DNA of 64,000 nt from CAYWXV01 sp964462535 (GTDB lineage Bacteria; Bacteroidota; Ignavibacteria; OLB7), in assembly GCA_964462535.1 (NCBI GenBank), contig CAYWXV010000010.1, positions 28,343-92,342 on the forward strand. Direction: 5' to 3'. The notes under the pieces were generated by a model. That model did not search any database and had not been told where the DNA came from. It saw only the letters and a program-made list of their open reading frames with translations. Below are positions 17,731 through 26,333 of this stretch, in pieces (the first letter of the stretch is position 1; every line of letters starts with the position of its first letter). A program made the translations under genes and the position numbers.

Positions 17731-19470
17731 TCACAGCATAGTATCGGCGTCGAATGCCTCCAGGTATCGAATGACGTCGGAGAGGAATTTGCCCCCCAGA
17801 AGACCATCAATGATTCGATGATCATGCGATAGCGAAAGGTAGACCATGGAGCGGATTACGATCATGTCCTGCCCCATCAACTCGCGCACAACCGGGCGTT
17901 TCTGAATCGCACCCGTCCCGAGTATTGCTACCTGAGGTTGGTTTATGATAGGTGCTCCGTGTAGCAGACCGAACACGCCGTAGTTGGTCAGCGTAAACGT
18001 GCCGCCGGCAATCTCGTCCGGCATCAGCGTCTTGTTGCGCGCGCGAGTCGCAAGGTCATGGACTGCATGCGCCAGTCCGGCGATGTTGAGATGATCGGCG
18101 TCCTTTATGACTGGTACAATCAGGTTGCCATCCGGAAGCGCCGTTGCCACACCGACGTTGACCCTCTTCTTGACAATGACATTGGTGCCGTCCACCGACG
18201 CGTTCACCCACGGATTGTCCCGCAACGCCTTCGCCACGGCAGCAATGAAGAAGGGGGTGTAGGTCAGCTTGATGCCGTGCGTCTTTTCGAATTCGTTCTT
18301 TCTTCCTTCTCGCAACGCAACCAGTCCTGATACGTCCGCCTCACCCACTTCGGTGACGTGAGGTGACGTCGCCTTCGACCGGACCATATGCTCCGCGATC
18401 AGTTGGCGCATTCGATCCATGGGAATGACGTCCACGTCCGCCCCATACGCGGCGGGGTCGGTTGCCGGGGCTTGAAACGCTCGCGGCGGGGTCGACGGAG
18501 CAATCGCCGGCGCTGTCGTCGGCTCAGGCGCCACCGCAGGTGCGGTCCGGTTCGTCAGATAGCCGAGAAGATCCTTCTTCGTCACGCGCCCGTTCGCACC
18601 ACTCCCTGTCAGACGATCCAGCTCTCCAACGCTGACACCCTCCTTCTCGGCAATCGATCGGACGAGTGGCGAATAGAACCGATTGCCACTGACGCGCGGA
18701 ATGGGACCGACTGCATCACCTACTCCAGCCAAAGCGGGAACCGCGTGGACCCCGTTTGATGCCCCGTTGACGCTGAGGACAGGTGGGGGGGCCGAAGGAG
18801 CACTTTGCGTTGTCGGCGTGGGGGTCGGAGGAGTAGCGACGGCTTGGGTGCTCGCGTTCGACACCACACCTCCTCCGGACAGATATGCGATGACCTCGCC
18901 AACTGGAACCGTCTGATTCTCCTGAGCGATGATCTGCCCCATTACGCCTGCGGCCGGTGATGGGATTTCCGTATCCACCTTGTCGGTCGATATCTCGGCG
19001 ATAATCTCGTCGCGTTCGACCGGGTCACCTGGCTGCTTCAGCCAGCGAAGAATGGTTCCTTCCTGCACAGACTCACCCATCTTGGGCATCAGTATCTCGA
19101 CGCCATGACCATCGTTCGAGGCCGCGGGTGCCGGGGTCGACACAGGAGGGGTGGGTTGCGGCGCGGGAGCCATATCGTTTGGGAGTGAGACCGGAGGGGC
19201 TTCCAGCGGAGCGGTGGTAGACGCGACCTCTCCTGCCTCTCCAAGGCGGGCAATGATCTGCCCCACGGGGACCGTCTCGTTTTCCTGCGCAATGATCTCG
19301 AGGAGTACTCCGGCAGCCGGCGACGGTATTTCTGTGTCGACCTTGTCGGTCGAAATTTCTGCAATGATCTCGTCCCGCTCCACGCTCTCACCCGGCTGCT
19401 TCAGCCAGCGAAGAATCGTACCCTCCTGCACCGACTCGCCCATCTTGGGCATTTGTATGTCAACTGCCAT
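17731..19470 (-). CDS. 2-oxoacid dehydrogenase E2 (dihydrolipoyl acyltransferase) with two lipoyl domains
   Basis: A 579-residue E2 core subunit. Two nearly identical lipoyl domains (about residues 4-80 and 125-200) each carry the STDKVDTE motif, giving lipoyl-lysines Lys43 and Lys164. Pro/Ala-rich linkers follow. A peripheral-subunit-binding domain (FYSPLVRSIAEKEGVS... GRVTKKDLLGYL) lies near residues 265-305, and a CoA-dependent acyltransferase domain ends with the catalytic SHDHRIIDG. The sequence is most like succinyltransferases (SucB) with duplicated lipoyl domains, but a pyruvate or branched-chain role is not excluded because E1 and E3 are not in the window. The next gene, lipA, makes its cofactor. 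It is probably the first gene of a four-gene operon. Confidence 0.92.
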   Translation of the reverse strand: MAVDIQMPKMGESVQEGTILRWLKQPGESVERDEIIAEISTDKVDTEIPSPAAGVLLEIIAQENETVPVGQIIARLGEAGEVASTTAPLEAPPVSLPNDMAPAPQPTPPVSTPAPAASNDGHGVEILMPKMGESVQEGTILRWLKQPGDPVERDEIIAEISTDKVDTEIPSPAAGVMGQIIAQENQTVPVGEVIAYLSGGGVVSNASTQAVATPPTPTPTTQSAPSAPPPVLSVNGASNGVHAVPALAGVGDAVGPIPRVSGNRFYSPLVRSIAEKEGVSVGELDRLTGSGANGRVTKKDLLGYLTNRTAPAVAPEPTTAPAIAPSTPPRAFQAPATDPAAYGADVDVIPMDRMRQLIAEHMVRSKATSPHVTEVGEADVSGLVALREGRKNEFEKTHGIKLTYTPFFIAAVAKALRDNPWVNASVDGTNVIVKKRVNVGVATALPDGNLIVPVIKDADHLNIAGLAHAVHDLATRARNKTLMPDEIAGGTFTLTNYGVFGLLHGAPIINQPQVAILGTGAIQKRPVVRELMGQDMIVIRSMVYLSLSHDHRIIDGLLGGKFLSDVIRYLEAFDADTML

Positions 19471-19597
19471 TTTGGATGTACTCCTTGTCAGGAAACGGCT
19501 CGTTCCGCGGAATTTCGAATTGAATGAAGGGGTCGCAATTTACAAACCCACCCGATATCCCCTCGGCCATCTGTGTAATGAGACATAACCTGGCCCA

Positions 19598-20839
19598 CTA
19601 TGGTTGCTCGCCACCGTTAGCCCCCTTCTCTCCAGCCGCATTCAGCACGCATTCGAACACCCCCTGCTCAGTCCCCTTCCCGTCAACCCTTGACTGCACC
19701 TCTCCCGTCGATCCTGACCACCCGGTGATTACGTAGGATTCGTTTGGGGGGAGGATCAAAGTGAAGGCCCCGTCAATGTCGCTGGAAACCGATCCAATCT
19801 CCGTTCCATCATCCGCCCGGATTGCCCGGATCAGCCCGATCACTCCGCGATCATTTGACCTGAAGCTCCCCAGTACGACAATCACTCTCTGGGGAAGCAG
19901 GTCGTCCGGGAGCCGCACCTGGAAGATGTCCGTCTGCCCGTACTCACCCGGTGCACTAACGTACCCCCAGGTGTCGAACCATGGAAGTGTAAGCGACTCT
20001 TCGCCGGCGGGTGAGTTGATTCGTGGACCGAGATTCACCGGCTGGCTCCAGGCGGCCCACGAATCGCCAATGCGGCGCGAGACGAAAATGTCGGCGCCAC
20101 CCATCCCCCCGAACCGCTCCGATGCATAGTATAGCGTTCGGTTGTCCCACGCCATGTAGGGCGCACCCTCGTACTGCGTCGTGTTGATGACGGCACTCAG
20201 TGGAGAGGGGCGGCTCCAGGTCAATAGATCGGGGGAGGCGAGCGTCGAAACGTATAGGTCGAGGTTATCTGGCTTTGAGGAATCCGGTGCAAGAGTCAGG
20301 ATCAGGCGGCGTTCGTCAGGCGTGATGGTAGCGAAATACGTCTCGCCGAGATTGGAAAGGCCCTCGATCGATATCGATTGTGGCGCCCCCCATTGCGTAC
20401 CGGAGCGCTTCATTAGCGCCAGATGTGGGAGGGGTAGCGTGTCCGAATACACGAGGACTCGGTTGCCGTCGGCCGACGCCCAAAGAAGCGCATCCGAGCC
20501 AGCCGAATTGAACGGGCGCCCCAGATTCCGCGCCGAATCCCAATCTGCATTCGGAAGTCGATTGGCGACCCATGCATCGTCTGGATCCTCTATTCCGCCG
20601 GTGTTTGATGAGTCGAACTTGCGATCGAAATAGAGTGCCTTGCCATCCGGGGTGATGATCGGCAGGATCTCTGCACCGGGTCCGTTTACGATGGGCCCAA
20701 GATTCTTTCGCGGTGGGCCGTCCATGAGCGTTGCGGGCTGTGCGACAAGAGCAATTGCAGCGACGACGGTCATCAAAAGCGCGATCAGCATCGCGCGGAG
20801 AATCTGGCGTCGACGGGAAGGGAGCAAGCGTCTGTTCAT
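19598..20839 (-). CDS. Secreted or membrane-anchored PD40 beta-propeller protein
   Basis: About 413 residues. A basic N-terminus (MNRRLLPSRRRQ) and a hydrophobic segment ending near VAQPA act as signal peptide or anchor. The body contains WD40-like PD40 repeats: ILPIITPDGKALYF, FATITPDERRLILT, DNRTLYYASERFGGMGGADIFVS and WGYVSAPGEYGQTDIFQV. These are typical of propellers found in TolB-like and OmpA-associated Bacteroidota proteins. A C-terminal beta domain (SSDIDGAFTLILPPNESYVIT) resembles a carboxypeptidase-regulatory-like fold. Alternative starts are ATG 20863 and GTG 20869; I chose 20839 because it gives a normal signal peptide, but no start has a good Shine-Dalgarno site. The role is probably in envelope assembly or sensing, not proven. 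Confidence 0.75.
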   Translation of the reverse strand: MNRRLLPSRRRQILRAMLIALLMTVVAAIALVAQPATLMDGPPRKNLGPIVNGPGAEILPIITPDGKALYFDRKFDSSNTGGIEDPDDAWVANRLPNADWDSARNLGRPFNSAGSDALLWASADGNRVLVYSDTLPLPHLALMKRSGTQWGAPQSISIEGLSNLGETYFATITPDERRLILTLAPDSSKPDNLDLYVSTLASPDLLTWSRPSPLSAVINTTQYEGAPYMAWDNRTLYYASERFGGMGGADIFVSRRIGDSWAAWSQPVNLGPRINSPAGEESLTLPWFDTWGYVSAPGEYGQTDIFQVRLPDDLLPQRVIVVLGSFRSNDRGVIGLIRAIRADDGTEIGSVSSDIDGAFTLILPPNESYVITGWSGSTGEVQSRVDGKGTEQGVFECVLNAAGEKGANGGEQP

Positions 20840-20933
20840 AGGAGGTTCATCAAGGTTGGGCATTGGCACTCACGTGGCATCCACCCTTCATAGGACGTTC
20901 GAGACCATTGAACTGTCGCGGCGAGCGTGCCCT

Positions 20934-21188
20934 TCAACGCCATCGGAAATGAACGAACAACCGGCCAAAGTTCTTTGAATCCTTCTCCACACGATGATAT
21001 AGCGCCTTGATCTCCTTCTGCTCAAGGAAACGAATGACGCGCTTCTTCAGTTGACCGGAGCCCTTCCCCGGTATGATCTCTACTAGGGGAGCCTTCTTCT
21101 GCACGGCTTGTTGAATGATGTCATTCAGTGCGCGTTCGATGTCAGCACCTTTGTTGAAAATGTCGTGGAGATCGAGTTTGAGCTTCAT
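20934..21188 (-). CDS. Small Smr-domain (MutS2 C-terminal-like) protein
   Basis: An 84-residue protein. LKLDLHDIF near the N-terminus matches the LDLHG motif of Smr domains, and EIIPGKGSGQLKKRVIRFLE matches the second motif (usually IIHGKGxGxLR). Stand-alone Smr proteins have nicking or RNA-cleaving activity in some bacteria. Here the usual His in IxHGKG is Pro, so activity is uncertain. Start ATG 21188 has GGAG 8 nt upstream and overlaps the nadA stop by 4 nt (ATGA, 21185-21188), which implies translational coupling with nadA. Confidence 0.75.
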   Translation of the reverse strand: MKLKLDLHDIFNKGADIERALNDIIQQAVQKKAPLVEIIPGKGSGQLKKRVIRFLEQKEIKALYHRVEKDSKNFGRLFVHFRWR

Positions 21189-22150
21189 CTGCTCATCTCC
21201 AGCATCCGATCCAGGGCCCGGCGGGCACCCTGCATTACGTGCGTGGGGATAGTGATTTCCGGGGCACGATTGCGCATGCAGAGGTAGATCTTTTCGACCG
21301 TATTCAGCTTCATGTATGGGCAGTTGTTGCAACTGCATGCCTCGTCGGTCGGAGGAGCTGGTACGAATAGCTTGGACGGGGATCGTTTCTCCATCTGATG
21401 AATGATGCCCGATTCCGTCGCAACGATGAAAACCGTTGCCGGAGACTCCGCAGTGAAGTTCAGCAGGCTGCTGGTGGAGCCAATGAAGTCCGCGTCGTCA
21501 AGCAACGCTTCCTCGCATTCCGGGTGTGCGATCACCAAAGCACCTGGATATCGGTGTCTCAAGTCGAGAATTCTCTGCTCGCTGAATGTCTCGTGCACAA
21601 TGCACGCCCCCTCCCACAGGAGCATATCTCGCCCGGTCCGGCGTTTCAGCCACCGACCCAGGTTGCGATCTGGGGCAAAGAGAATTTTCTGATCTCTCGG
21701 AAGGCGGTTGATGATTGTTTCGGCTGATGAGGAAGTACAAATGATGTCGCTCAGGGCTTTTACTTCGGCAGAACAGTTGATGTACGTGATGGCCAGGTGG
21801 TCGGGATGAGCGGCGCGGAAGGCCTCAAACGCGGGAGCGGGACAACCGGCTGCCAGCGAACACCCGGCAGCCATGTCCGGGATCAGGACTTGTCGATCCG
21901 GATTGAGGATCTTGGCCGTTTCTGCCATGAAGTGGACACCGGCGAAGACGATTACGTCGGCAGATGTCTCCGCAGATCGTCGAGCAAGTTCCAACGAATC
22001 ACCGATGAAGTCGGCAATCTCCTGAATTGCAGCATCCTGGTAGTAATGAGCCAGCAGGATGGCATTCATCTCCTTCTTCAACGACGCGATCTCCTGGATC
22101 AGGTCGAGGCGCGGGTCGATATATTCGTCGGCAGCGAGCTCCCCAGACAT
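21185..22150 (-). CDS. nadA: Quinolinate synthase A
   Basis: A 321-residue [4Fe-4S] enzyme that condenses iminoaspartate with dihydroxyacetone phosphate to quinolinate in NAD synthesis. Recognisable segments are ILLAHYYQDAAIQEIADFIGDS (positions 31-52), VIVFAGVHFMAETAKIL, YINCSAEVKALSD, LFAPDRNLGRWL and the signature ending CNNCPYMKLNT. Cluster ligands are Cys97, Cys183 and one of the C272-x-C274-x2-C277 group. I chose ATG 22150 (MSGELAADEY); the frame extends to 22225 but the extra 25 residues do not resemble the family. nadB and nadC are not in the window. A 12-bp hairpin lies 77 nt upstream of the start. Confidence 0.95.
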   Translation of the reverse strand: MSGELAADEYIDPRLDLIQEIASLKKEMNAILLAHYYQDAAIQEIADFIGDSLELARRSAETSADVIVFAGVHFMAETAKILNPDRQVLIPDMAAGCSLAAGCPAPAFEAFRAAHPDHLAITYINCSAEVKALSDIICTSSSAETIINRLPRDQKILFAPDRNLGRWLKRRTGRDMLLWEGACIVHETFSEQRILDLRHRYPGALVIAHPECEEALLDDADFIGSTSSLLNFTAESPATVFIVATESGIIHQMEKRSPSKLFVPAPPTDEACSCNNCPYMKLNTVEKIYLCMRNRAPEITIPTHVMQGARRALDRMLEMSR

Positions 22151-22226
22151 GAAACGTGTGACGAGTGTGAGGTGTGAATAGTAGAGGCGGAAGGGGTGGA
22201 GGCCTACAGAAAGGTCTATAAACAAG

Positions 22227-22262
22227 TCACGGACGGCGAGTGTGGCGCCCCGCCGTCCGTGA
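22227..22262 (-). promoter_or_regulatory. 12-bp perfect stem-loop in the nadA upstream region
   Basis: TCACGGACGGCG pairs perfectly with CGCCGTCCGTGA across a 12-nt loop. In the nadA direction it is followed by CTTGTTTATAG, so it could be an intrinsic terminator or attenuator in the nadA leader, or the end of an unannotated small RNA. Which of these it is cannot be decided from sequence. Confidence 0.5.
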
Positions 22263-22488
22263 TTGAACTAAGCCCGTCAAGCCTCTACCTACAGGGAGGT
22301 CCAGACCCGTAAGCTATAAGGTCGTTGGTCTGCGGCAATCTTAATGAGAGGTCCAGAATCATGAAGAAACCACAGCGACCCGGCTGACGTTGGTTTCCAA
22401 CTGTGTTGAATAAGGCGACGTTGGAAATGCCTAGCCGACACAAATATAAGCATGATCCTCTATCTATCGCCATGGCTGAGAAAGTTTT

Positions 22489-22504
22489 TTTTCGGCGCCG
22501 AAAA
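22489..22504. promoter_or_regulatory. Perfect 16-bp palindrome, candidate operator
   Basis: TTTTCGGCGCCGAAAA is self-complementary with no loop, so it is a poor hairpin but a good site for a dimeric DNA-binding protein. It lies 93 nt upstream of the NtrC-type regulator gene and next to an 8-T run. The protein that would bind it is unknown. Confidence 0.45.
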
Positions 22505-22596
22505 CAGGGCATTCACCTCAATGAGGGTCAAAATTTTGTAGATTTCGCCACCGTGCCGGCGCAACCTTGACCCCCATAAAGGCGGCAGGACACCAT

Positions 22597-24000
22597 ATGA
22601 CCACTTCCACCGGGCCGCAATCCGGCCCCCCCGTGCTGATAGTCGACGACGATCGCAGCTTCCTTGAGACGGTTGCGGAGCTCCTGCGTCATGCCGGATA
22701 TACTCCCCGGACGGCATTCGGGGGTGAAGAAGGGCTGGCCACCCTGACACGTGAAGCCGACGATATCGCACTCGTGTTGCTGGACATGCGAATGCCGGGA
22801 ATGGATGGGCTGGAGGTCCTTGCCCGCATCGTTAGATCTCACCCGCTGATTCCCGTTATCATGTTGACCGGCGAGAATGCGATCGATCTGGTGGTACAAG
22901 CTATGAAGGGGGGTGCATTCAACTATGTCTACAAGGGATCGAGCGCATCGGACCTGCTGGCGGCGGTCAGCGGGGCGCTCGAGCGAAGCCCCCACTCTCC
23001 TCACCCACAAGAAAGGGCAAGCGGCGACGCATTCGGCATTTTTGGTCGCAGCCAGTCGCTGACCAGCATTTTGAATGACGCCCGTCTCTGTGCCCAGTCA
23101 TCCATTTCTGTCCTGGTTACGGGTGAAACTGGTGTTGGCAAGGACTTGCTGGCACACGCGATTCACGCAATGAGCCCCCGCCACACCAAGGCATTTGTCA
23201 CCCTGGACGTTCCGAACATTCCCACCACGATGTTCGAATCGGAACTGTTTGGGCACACGAAGGGGGCTTTCACAGGTGCAACCGATGCAAAACAGGGACT
23301 CGTTCAGGCGGCGGATGGGGGGACGCTGTTTCTCGATGAGATAGGAGAGTTCCCCGTTGAACTCCAGGCCAAGTTCCTCCGCGTACTCGATAGCGGGCAG
23401 GTTCGTCGCCTTGGGTCGGTGAACGCAGAATCGATCGACGTACGCATCATCTCAGCGACGAACCGAGACCTGCTCGAGGCAGTGCGCGGCAGGACGTTTC
23501 GCGAGGACTTGTTGTATCGCCTCCGGGGATTCGAAATACACATCCCTCCCCTCCGCAGCCGACGCGAAGACATCGCACCGCTCGCACGACACTTCCTGGC
23601 TGCGTTCTGCACACGCAACGGACTTCCCCCTCGACATCTCTCGGAGGCAGCGTTCGATGTACTGGAACGATGGTCCTGGCCGGGGAACGCGCGGGAACTT
23701 CGACGAGCGGTTGAAGGTGCTGCGGTGGTGGCTCAAGGAGAGCGGATCGAACATTCTGAAATCGCTCGGATCCTCGAGCGCTCTTCGCCCCATGGAGCGA
23801 CTGCTCAAACGACGATTGTGCACGATTACAATGACGTCCAGGAACTCGCGCGGCAAACGAAGAAAGATGAGTTGGTGAAAATCCTGGACCGCAACGACTG
23901 GAACATCACACGCGCAGCCGCAGAACTGGACATCGATCGGTCGACCCTGTCAAAACAGATGAAGAATCTGGGGATCTCCAAGCCACGCATGCGCTTGTAG
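22597..24000 (+). CDS. NtrC-family sigma-54-dependent response regulator
   Basis: A 467-residue protein with three domains. The receiver domain (VLIVDDDRSF, phospho-acceptor Asp63 in LLDMRMPGMDG) ends in YKGSS rather than the common KP pair. The AAA+ domain has Walker A GETGVGKD, the sigma-54 contact motif GAFTGA and Walker B GGTLFLDEIGE. The C-terminal Fis-type helix-turn-helix is ITRAAAELDIDRSTLSKQM. It should activate sigma-54 promoters when phosphorylated. No cognate kinase is adjacent; an orphan-looking kinase is at 34145. I chose ATG 22597 (AGGA 6 nt upstream) over TTG 22567. The gene is preceded by a long regulatory region with a palindrome. Confidence 0.95.
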   Translation: MTTSTGPQSGPPVLIVDDDRSFLETVAELLRHAGYTPRTAFGGEEGLATLTREADDIALVLLDMRMPGMDGLEVLARIVRSHPLIPVIMLTGENAIDLVVQAMKGGAFNYVYKGSSASDLLAAVSGALERSPHSPHPQERASGDAFGIFGRSQSLTSILNDARLCAQSSISVLVTGETGVGKDLLAHAIHAMSPRHTKAFVTLDVPNIPTTMFESELFGHTKGAFTGATDAKQGLVQAADGGTLFLDEIGEFPVELQAKFLRVLDSGQVRRLGSVNAESIDVRIISATNRDLLEAVRGRTFREDLLYRLRGFEIHIPPLRSRREDIAPLARHFLAAFCTRNGLPPRHLSEAAFDVLERWSWPGNARELRRAVEGAAVVAQGERIEHSEIARILERSSPHGATAQTTIVHDYNDVQELARQTKKDELVKILDRNDWNITRAAAELDIDRSTLSKQMKNLGISKPRMRL

Positions 24001-24007
24001 TGGTCAA

Positions 24008-24280
24008 CTACCGTCTCCGTCTGAAGACACCGATCATCTGGAGCACGATCAGCAAGACCACGGCCCCCCCCACGCCAACGCCAAATCCCGCCAGGCTGAA
24101 CCCTTTCTCAACGTGAAAGTGAAAGAACTTCTCTGCAATCCAGCTTCCGAGGAATCCACCCACCACGCCAATAAGAATGTTCCAAAGGCATCCCATCTGG
24201 TCATTGGTCTTAACCAGTATGCTCGCTACCCAGCCGATCAGCGCGCCGGCTATTATCGTTCCTATCAGAGTTGTTGGCAT
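24008..24280 (-). CDS. GlsB/YeaQ/YmgE-family small membrane protein
   Basis: A 90-residue protein with three hydrophobic segments. The segments TIIAGALIGWVASILVK, LIGVVGGFLGSWIAEK and GVGVGGAVVLLIVLQMIGV are the Gly-rich helices typical of this family (sometimes labelled transglycosylase-associated protein). A basic end (FRRRR) suggests a cytoplasmic C-terminus. The family is often stress-induced, but its biochemical role is not established. The gene converges on the NtrC-type regulator gene with only 7 nt between stops. Its start codon is preceded by a heptanucleotide repeat at 24293-24320. Confidence 0.88.
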   Translation of the reverse strand: MPTTLIGTIIAGALIGWVASILVKTNDQMGCLWNILIGVVGGFLGSWIAEKFFHFHVEKGFSLAGFGVGVGGAVVLLIVLQMIGVFRRRR

Positions 24281-24292
24281 GGCAGGGTGCGT

Positions 24293-24320
24293 CGGTTGAC
24301 TGTTGACGGTTAAGGTTTGT
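24293..24320. repeat. Heptanucleotide tandem repeat (CGGTTGA type), four units
   Basis: Units read CGGTTGA, CTGTTGA, CGGTTAA, GGTTTGT, a degenerate 7-bp period. It ends 13 nt before the start codon of the minus-strand GlsB-like gene, so it probably lies in that gene's 5' leader. It is the same class of short repeat as at 42250 and 59783. Confidence 0.6.
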
Positions 24321-24400
24321 TGAGGAATCTACGAAAAGCGGGACCGTAGCTCCCACTAACGCCAATCTTTGAGCTCAATTGCCGACACGATATCAACCCG

Positions 24401-25513
24401 ATGAAGATTCTCGTCATCAACTGGCAGGACTGGACCAATCCCCTCTCGGGCGGAGCTGAAGTTCATCTCCGTGAAACGTTTCGGCGCATCGCGGGATTGG
24501 GTCACCAGGTCACGCTCTTTTGCTGCGGCTACCCAGGGGCGCCGCGGGAAGAGACCATCGACGGCATTCATATCGTCCGTCGCGGGTCGCGCAGCCTGTT
24601 CAACTTCGTTGTCCCGTGGCACTACGTCCGTCGCTTCCGCCACGAGGACTACGATGTCGTGGTGGACGACATCAACAAGATTCCGTTCTACACCCCGATG
24701 TACGTTCGTAGACCACTCGTCGGACTGAGTCATCACTTCTTTGGCGCGTCGATCTTCCGAGAGGCGGGACCGATCTTTGGCGCGTACGTCTGGCTCGGAG
24801 AGAAAATGGTGGATGTCGTCTACAGACGGATCCCCTTCCTGGTCGTCTCGCAGTCAACTCTGGATGAGTTCGTTGCTCGCGGATTCCGACGAGAGAACTT
24901 CACCATCGCCCTCAACGCAATAGATCACGATATCCTCCACCCCACGGGCATTCCCAAAACCGCGCATCCCACAATCGGGTACTTCGGTCGACTGAAGAAG
25001 TACAAGAGCGTCGATCACGTGGTGCGCGCCTTCGCTGATATGCGAGCGAGAATTCCGACGGCCGAGCTCGTCATTATCGGGCGCGGAGACTTCCAACCGG
25101 AACTCGAGCGACTTGCTGCTGAACTGCACGTCAACGACGCTGTCAGATTCACCGGATTCGTCACCGAAGAGGAGAAACTCCGGCTGTTGCAGGAACTCTG
25201 GGTGGTCGTGAATCCATCGATGAAAGAGGGTTGGGGCATCGTCAATGTCGAGGCCAATGCGTGCGGCACGCCCGCGATCGCAGCCGACAGTCCCGGGCTC
25301 CGCGACTCTGTGGTGGATGGCGTAACCGGCGATCTCTACCCCTATGGAGACATCGGCAAGCTCTCCGCGCTCATGGAGCGAATTCTTACCAACGATGCGC
25401 TGCGCGCCCGCTATCGTGATGCCTCGATCGAGTTCGCCAGGTCGCTGACGTGGGACGATACGGCACGCATTACGCTGGACGTACTCGATAGGGCCATCGC
25501 GAGCAGGCTGTGA
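24401..25513 (+). CDS. Glycosyltransferase family 4 protein
   Basis: A 370-residue GT-B fold enzyme. The N-terminal donor-independent half begins with MKILVINWQDWTNPLSGGAE, whose GGAE loop is typical of GT4 enzymes. The C-terminal half shows IGYFGRLKKYKSVD, ELVIIGRGDF and the nucleotide-sugar site EGWGIVNVEANACGTPAIA, with the E-x7-E pattern. It transfers an unknown sugar to a cell-surface glycan or lipid. No polysaccharide cluster surrounds it. No transmembrane segment is apparent, so it is probably cytoplasmic or peripheral at the inner membrane. The sirtuin gene follows after 68 nt. Confidence 0.9.
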   Translation: MKILVINWQDWTNPLSGGAEVHLRETFRRIAGLGHQVTLFCCGYPGAPREETIDGIHIVRRGSRSLFNFVVPWHYVRRFRHEDYDVVVDDINKIPFYTPMYVRRPLVGLSHHFFGASIFREAGPIFGAYVWLGEKMVDVVYRRIPFLVVSQSTLDEFVARGFRRENFTIALNAIDHDILHPTGIPKTAHPTIGYFGRLKKYKSVDHVVRAFADMRARIPTAELVIIGRGDFQPELERLAAELHVNDAVRFTGFVTEEEKLRLLQELWVVVNPSMKEGWGIVNVEANACGTPAIAADSPGLRDSVVDGVTGDLYPYGDIGKLSALMERILTNDALRARYRDASIEFARSLTWDDTARITLDVLDRAIASRL

Positions 25514-25581
25514 GTGACCCCATGCACGACGCCCGCAGCGCAGAGCCAACACTCTCCCCTCCCCTCTAGCCGCGCATTCCA

Positions 25582-26307
25582 TTGCACTTACTCGATCGAC
25601 TTGCCAATGCTCGTCTGGTGGTCGCGTTCACCGGCGCCGGTATGTCGGCGGAGAGTGGCGTGCCAACGTTTCGATCAAACGATGGGCTATGGAAACGCTT
25701 CCGCCCGGAAGAGTTGGCAAACGTGGATGCCTTTCTTGCAAATCCTGAGCTTGTCTGGGCCTGGTACCAGGCGCGACGGGAGGTGATCCTTGCCTGCAAG
25801 CCAAACGACGGACATGTCGCGTTGGCCGAACTTGAGAGCCTCGTGCCCAGTGTAAGCGTGATCACCCAGAACATTGATGGCCTCCATCAGGCCGCCGGTT
25901 CCACGGAAGTGATTGAGCTGCATGGGAACATCGCGCGCAACTACTGCCAAACGTGCCATCGGCACTACGACGATCCTTCGATGCTGACAGGAAACGTCGT
26001 GCGCCATTGCTCGTGCGGGGGCCTGATTCGACCGGATGTCGTGTGGTTCGGCGAAATGCTACCGGAAGCGGAGATTCGGCGCGCACAACGGCGTGCGGTT
26101 GAGGCGAATGTCGTACTCGCAATTGGAACATCCGGCGTGGTCTACCCGGCAGCCGGTCTGCCAATCGCTGCACGCGAACATGGGGCGTACGTGGTCGAGA
26201 TCAACCCGGAGGCAACTCCGCTCACAGCGTATGCACACGAGGTGATCCGCACATCGAGTGCCAGCGCGCTGCGCGATATCGTACAGGGAATGACGCAGAT
26301 CCGCTAG
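25582..26307 (+). CDS. NAD-dependent protein deacylase (Sir2 family, SIRT5/CobB-like)
   Basis: A 241-residue sirtuin. The NAD-binding GAGMSAESGVPTFR, TQNIDGLHQAAG and the catalytic His114 (ELHGN) are present. So are four zinc cysteines (C122, C125, C143, C145) and GTSGVVYPAAGLP. Tyr62 and Arg65 in WAWYQARRE match the Y-x-x-R signature that lets class III sirtuins bind succinyl- or malonyl-lysine, so desuccinylase/demalonylase activity is likely. I accept a TTG start at 25582: an in-frame stop at 25567 rules out anything further upstream, and the next starts would remove the NAD-binding loop. It lies convergent to the agmatinase-family gene. Confidence 0.93.
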   Translation: MHLLDRLANARLVVAFTGAGMSAESGVPTFRSNDGLWKRFRPEELANVDAFLANPELVWAWYQARREVILACKPNDGHVALAELESLVPSVSVITQNIDGLHQAAGSTEVIELHGNIARNYCQTCHRHYDDPSMLTGNVVRHCSCGGLIRPDVVWFGEMLPEAEIRRAQRRAVEANVVLAIGTSGVVYPAAGLPIAAREHGAYVVEINPEATPLTAYAHEVIRTSSASALRDIVQGMTQIR

Positions 26308-26333
26308 GGCTTCGGGTCAGTGTCGACGCAGCT

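Larger units (their letters stand above)
22151..22596 (+). other. Divergent regulatory region between nadA and the NtrC-type regulator
   Basis: About 450 nt without a convincing gene. It contains the hairpin at 22227-22262, a perfect palindrome at 22489-22504, and two copies of GACGTTGG about 35 nt apart (near 22387 and 22421). A minimal 8-codon frame at 22361-22387 (MKKPQRPG) has GAGAGG upstream; it is too short to call. The longer minus-strand frame at 22285-22512 has no family features. Confidence 0.5.

Noticed and set aside
16787..17821. 344-codon plus-strand frame opposite lipA
   Set aside because: It runs antisense through lipA and into the E2 gene, whose catalytic motifs are certain.
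22361..22387. Eight-codon leader peptide (MKKPQRPG) with GAGAGG upstream
   Set aside because: Too short to separate from chance, and no attenuator-like alternative pairing was found nearby.
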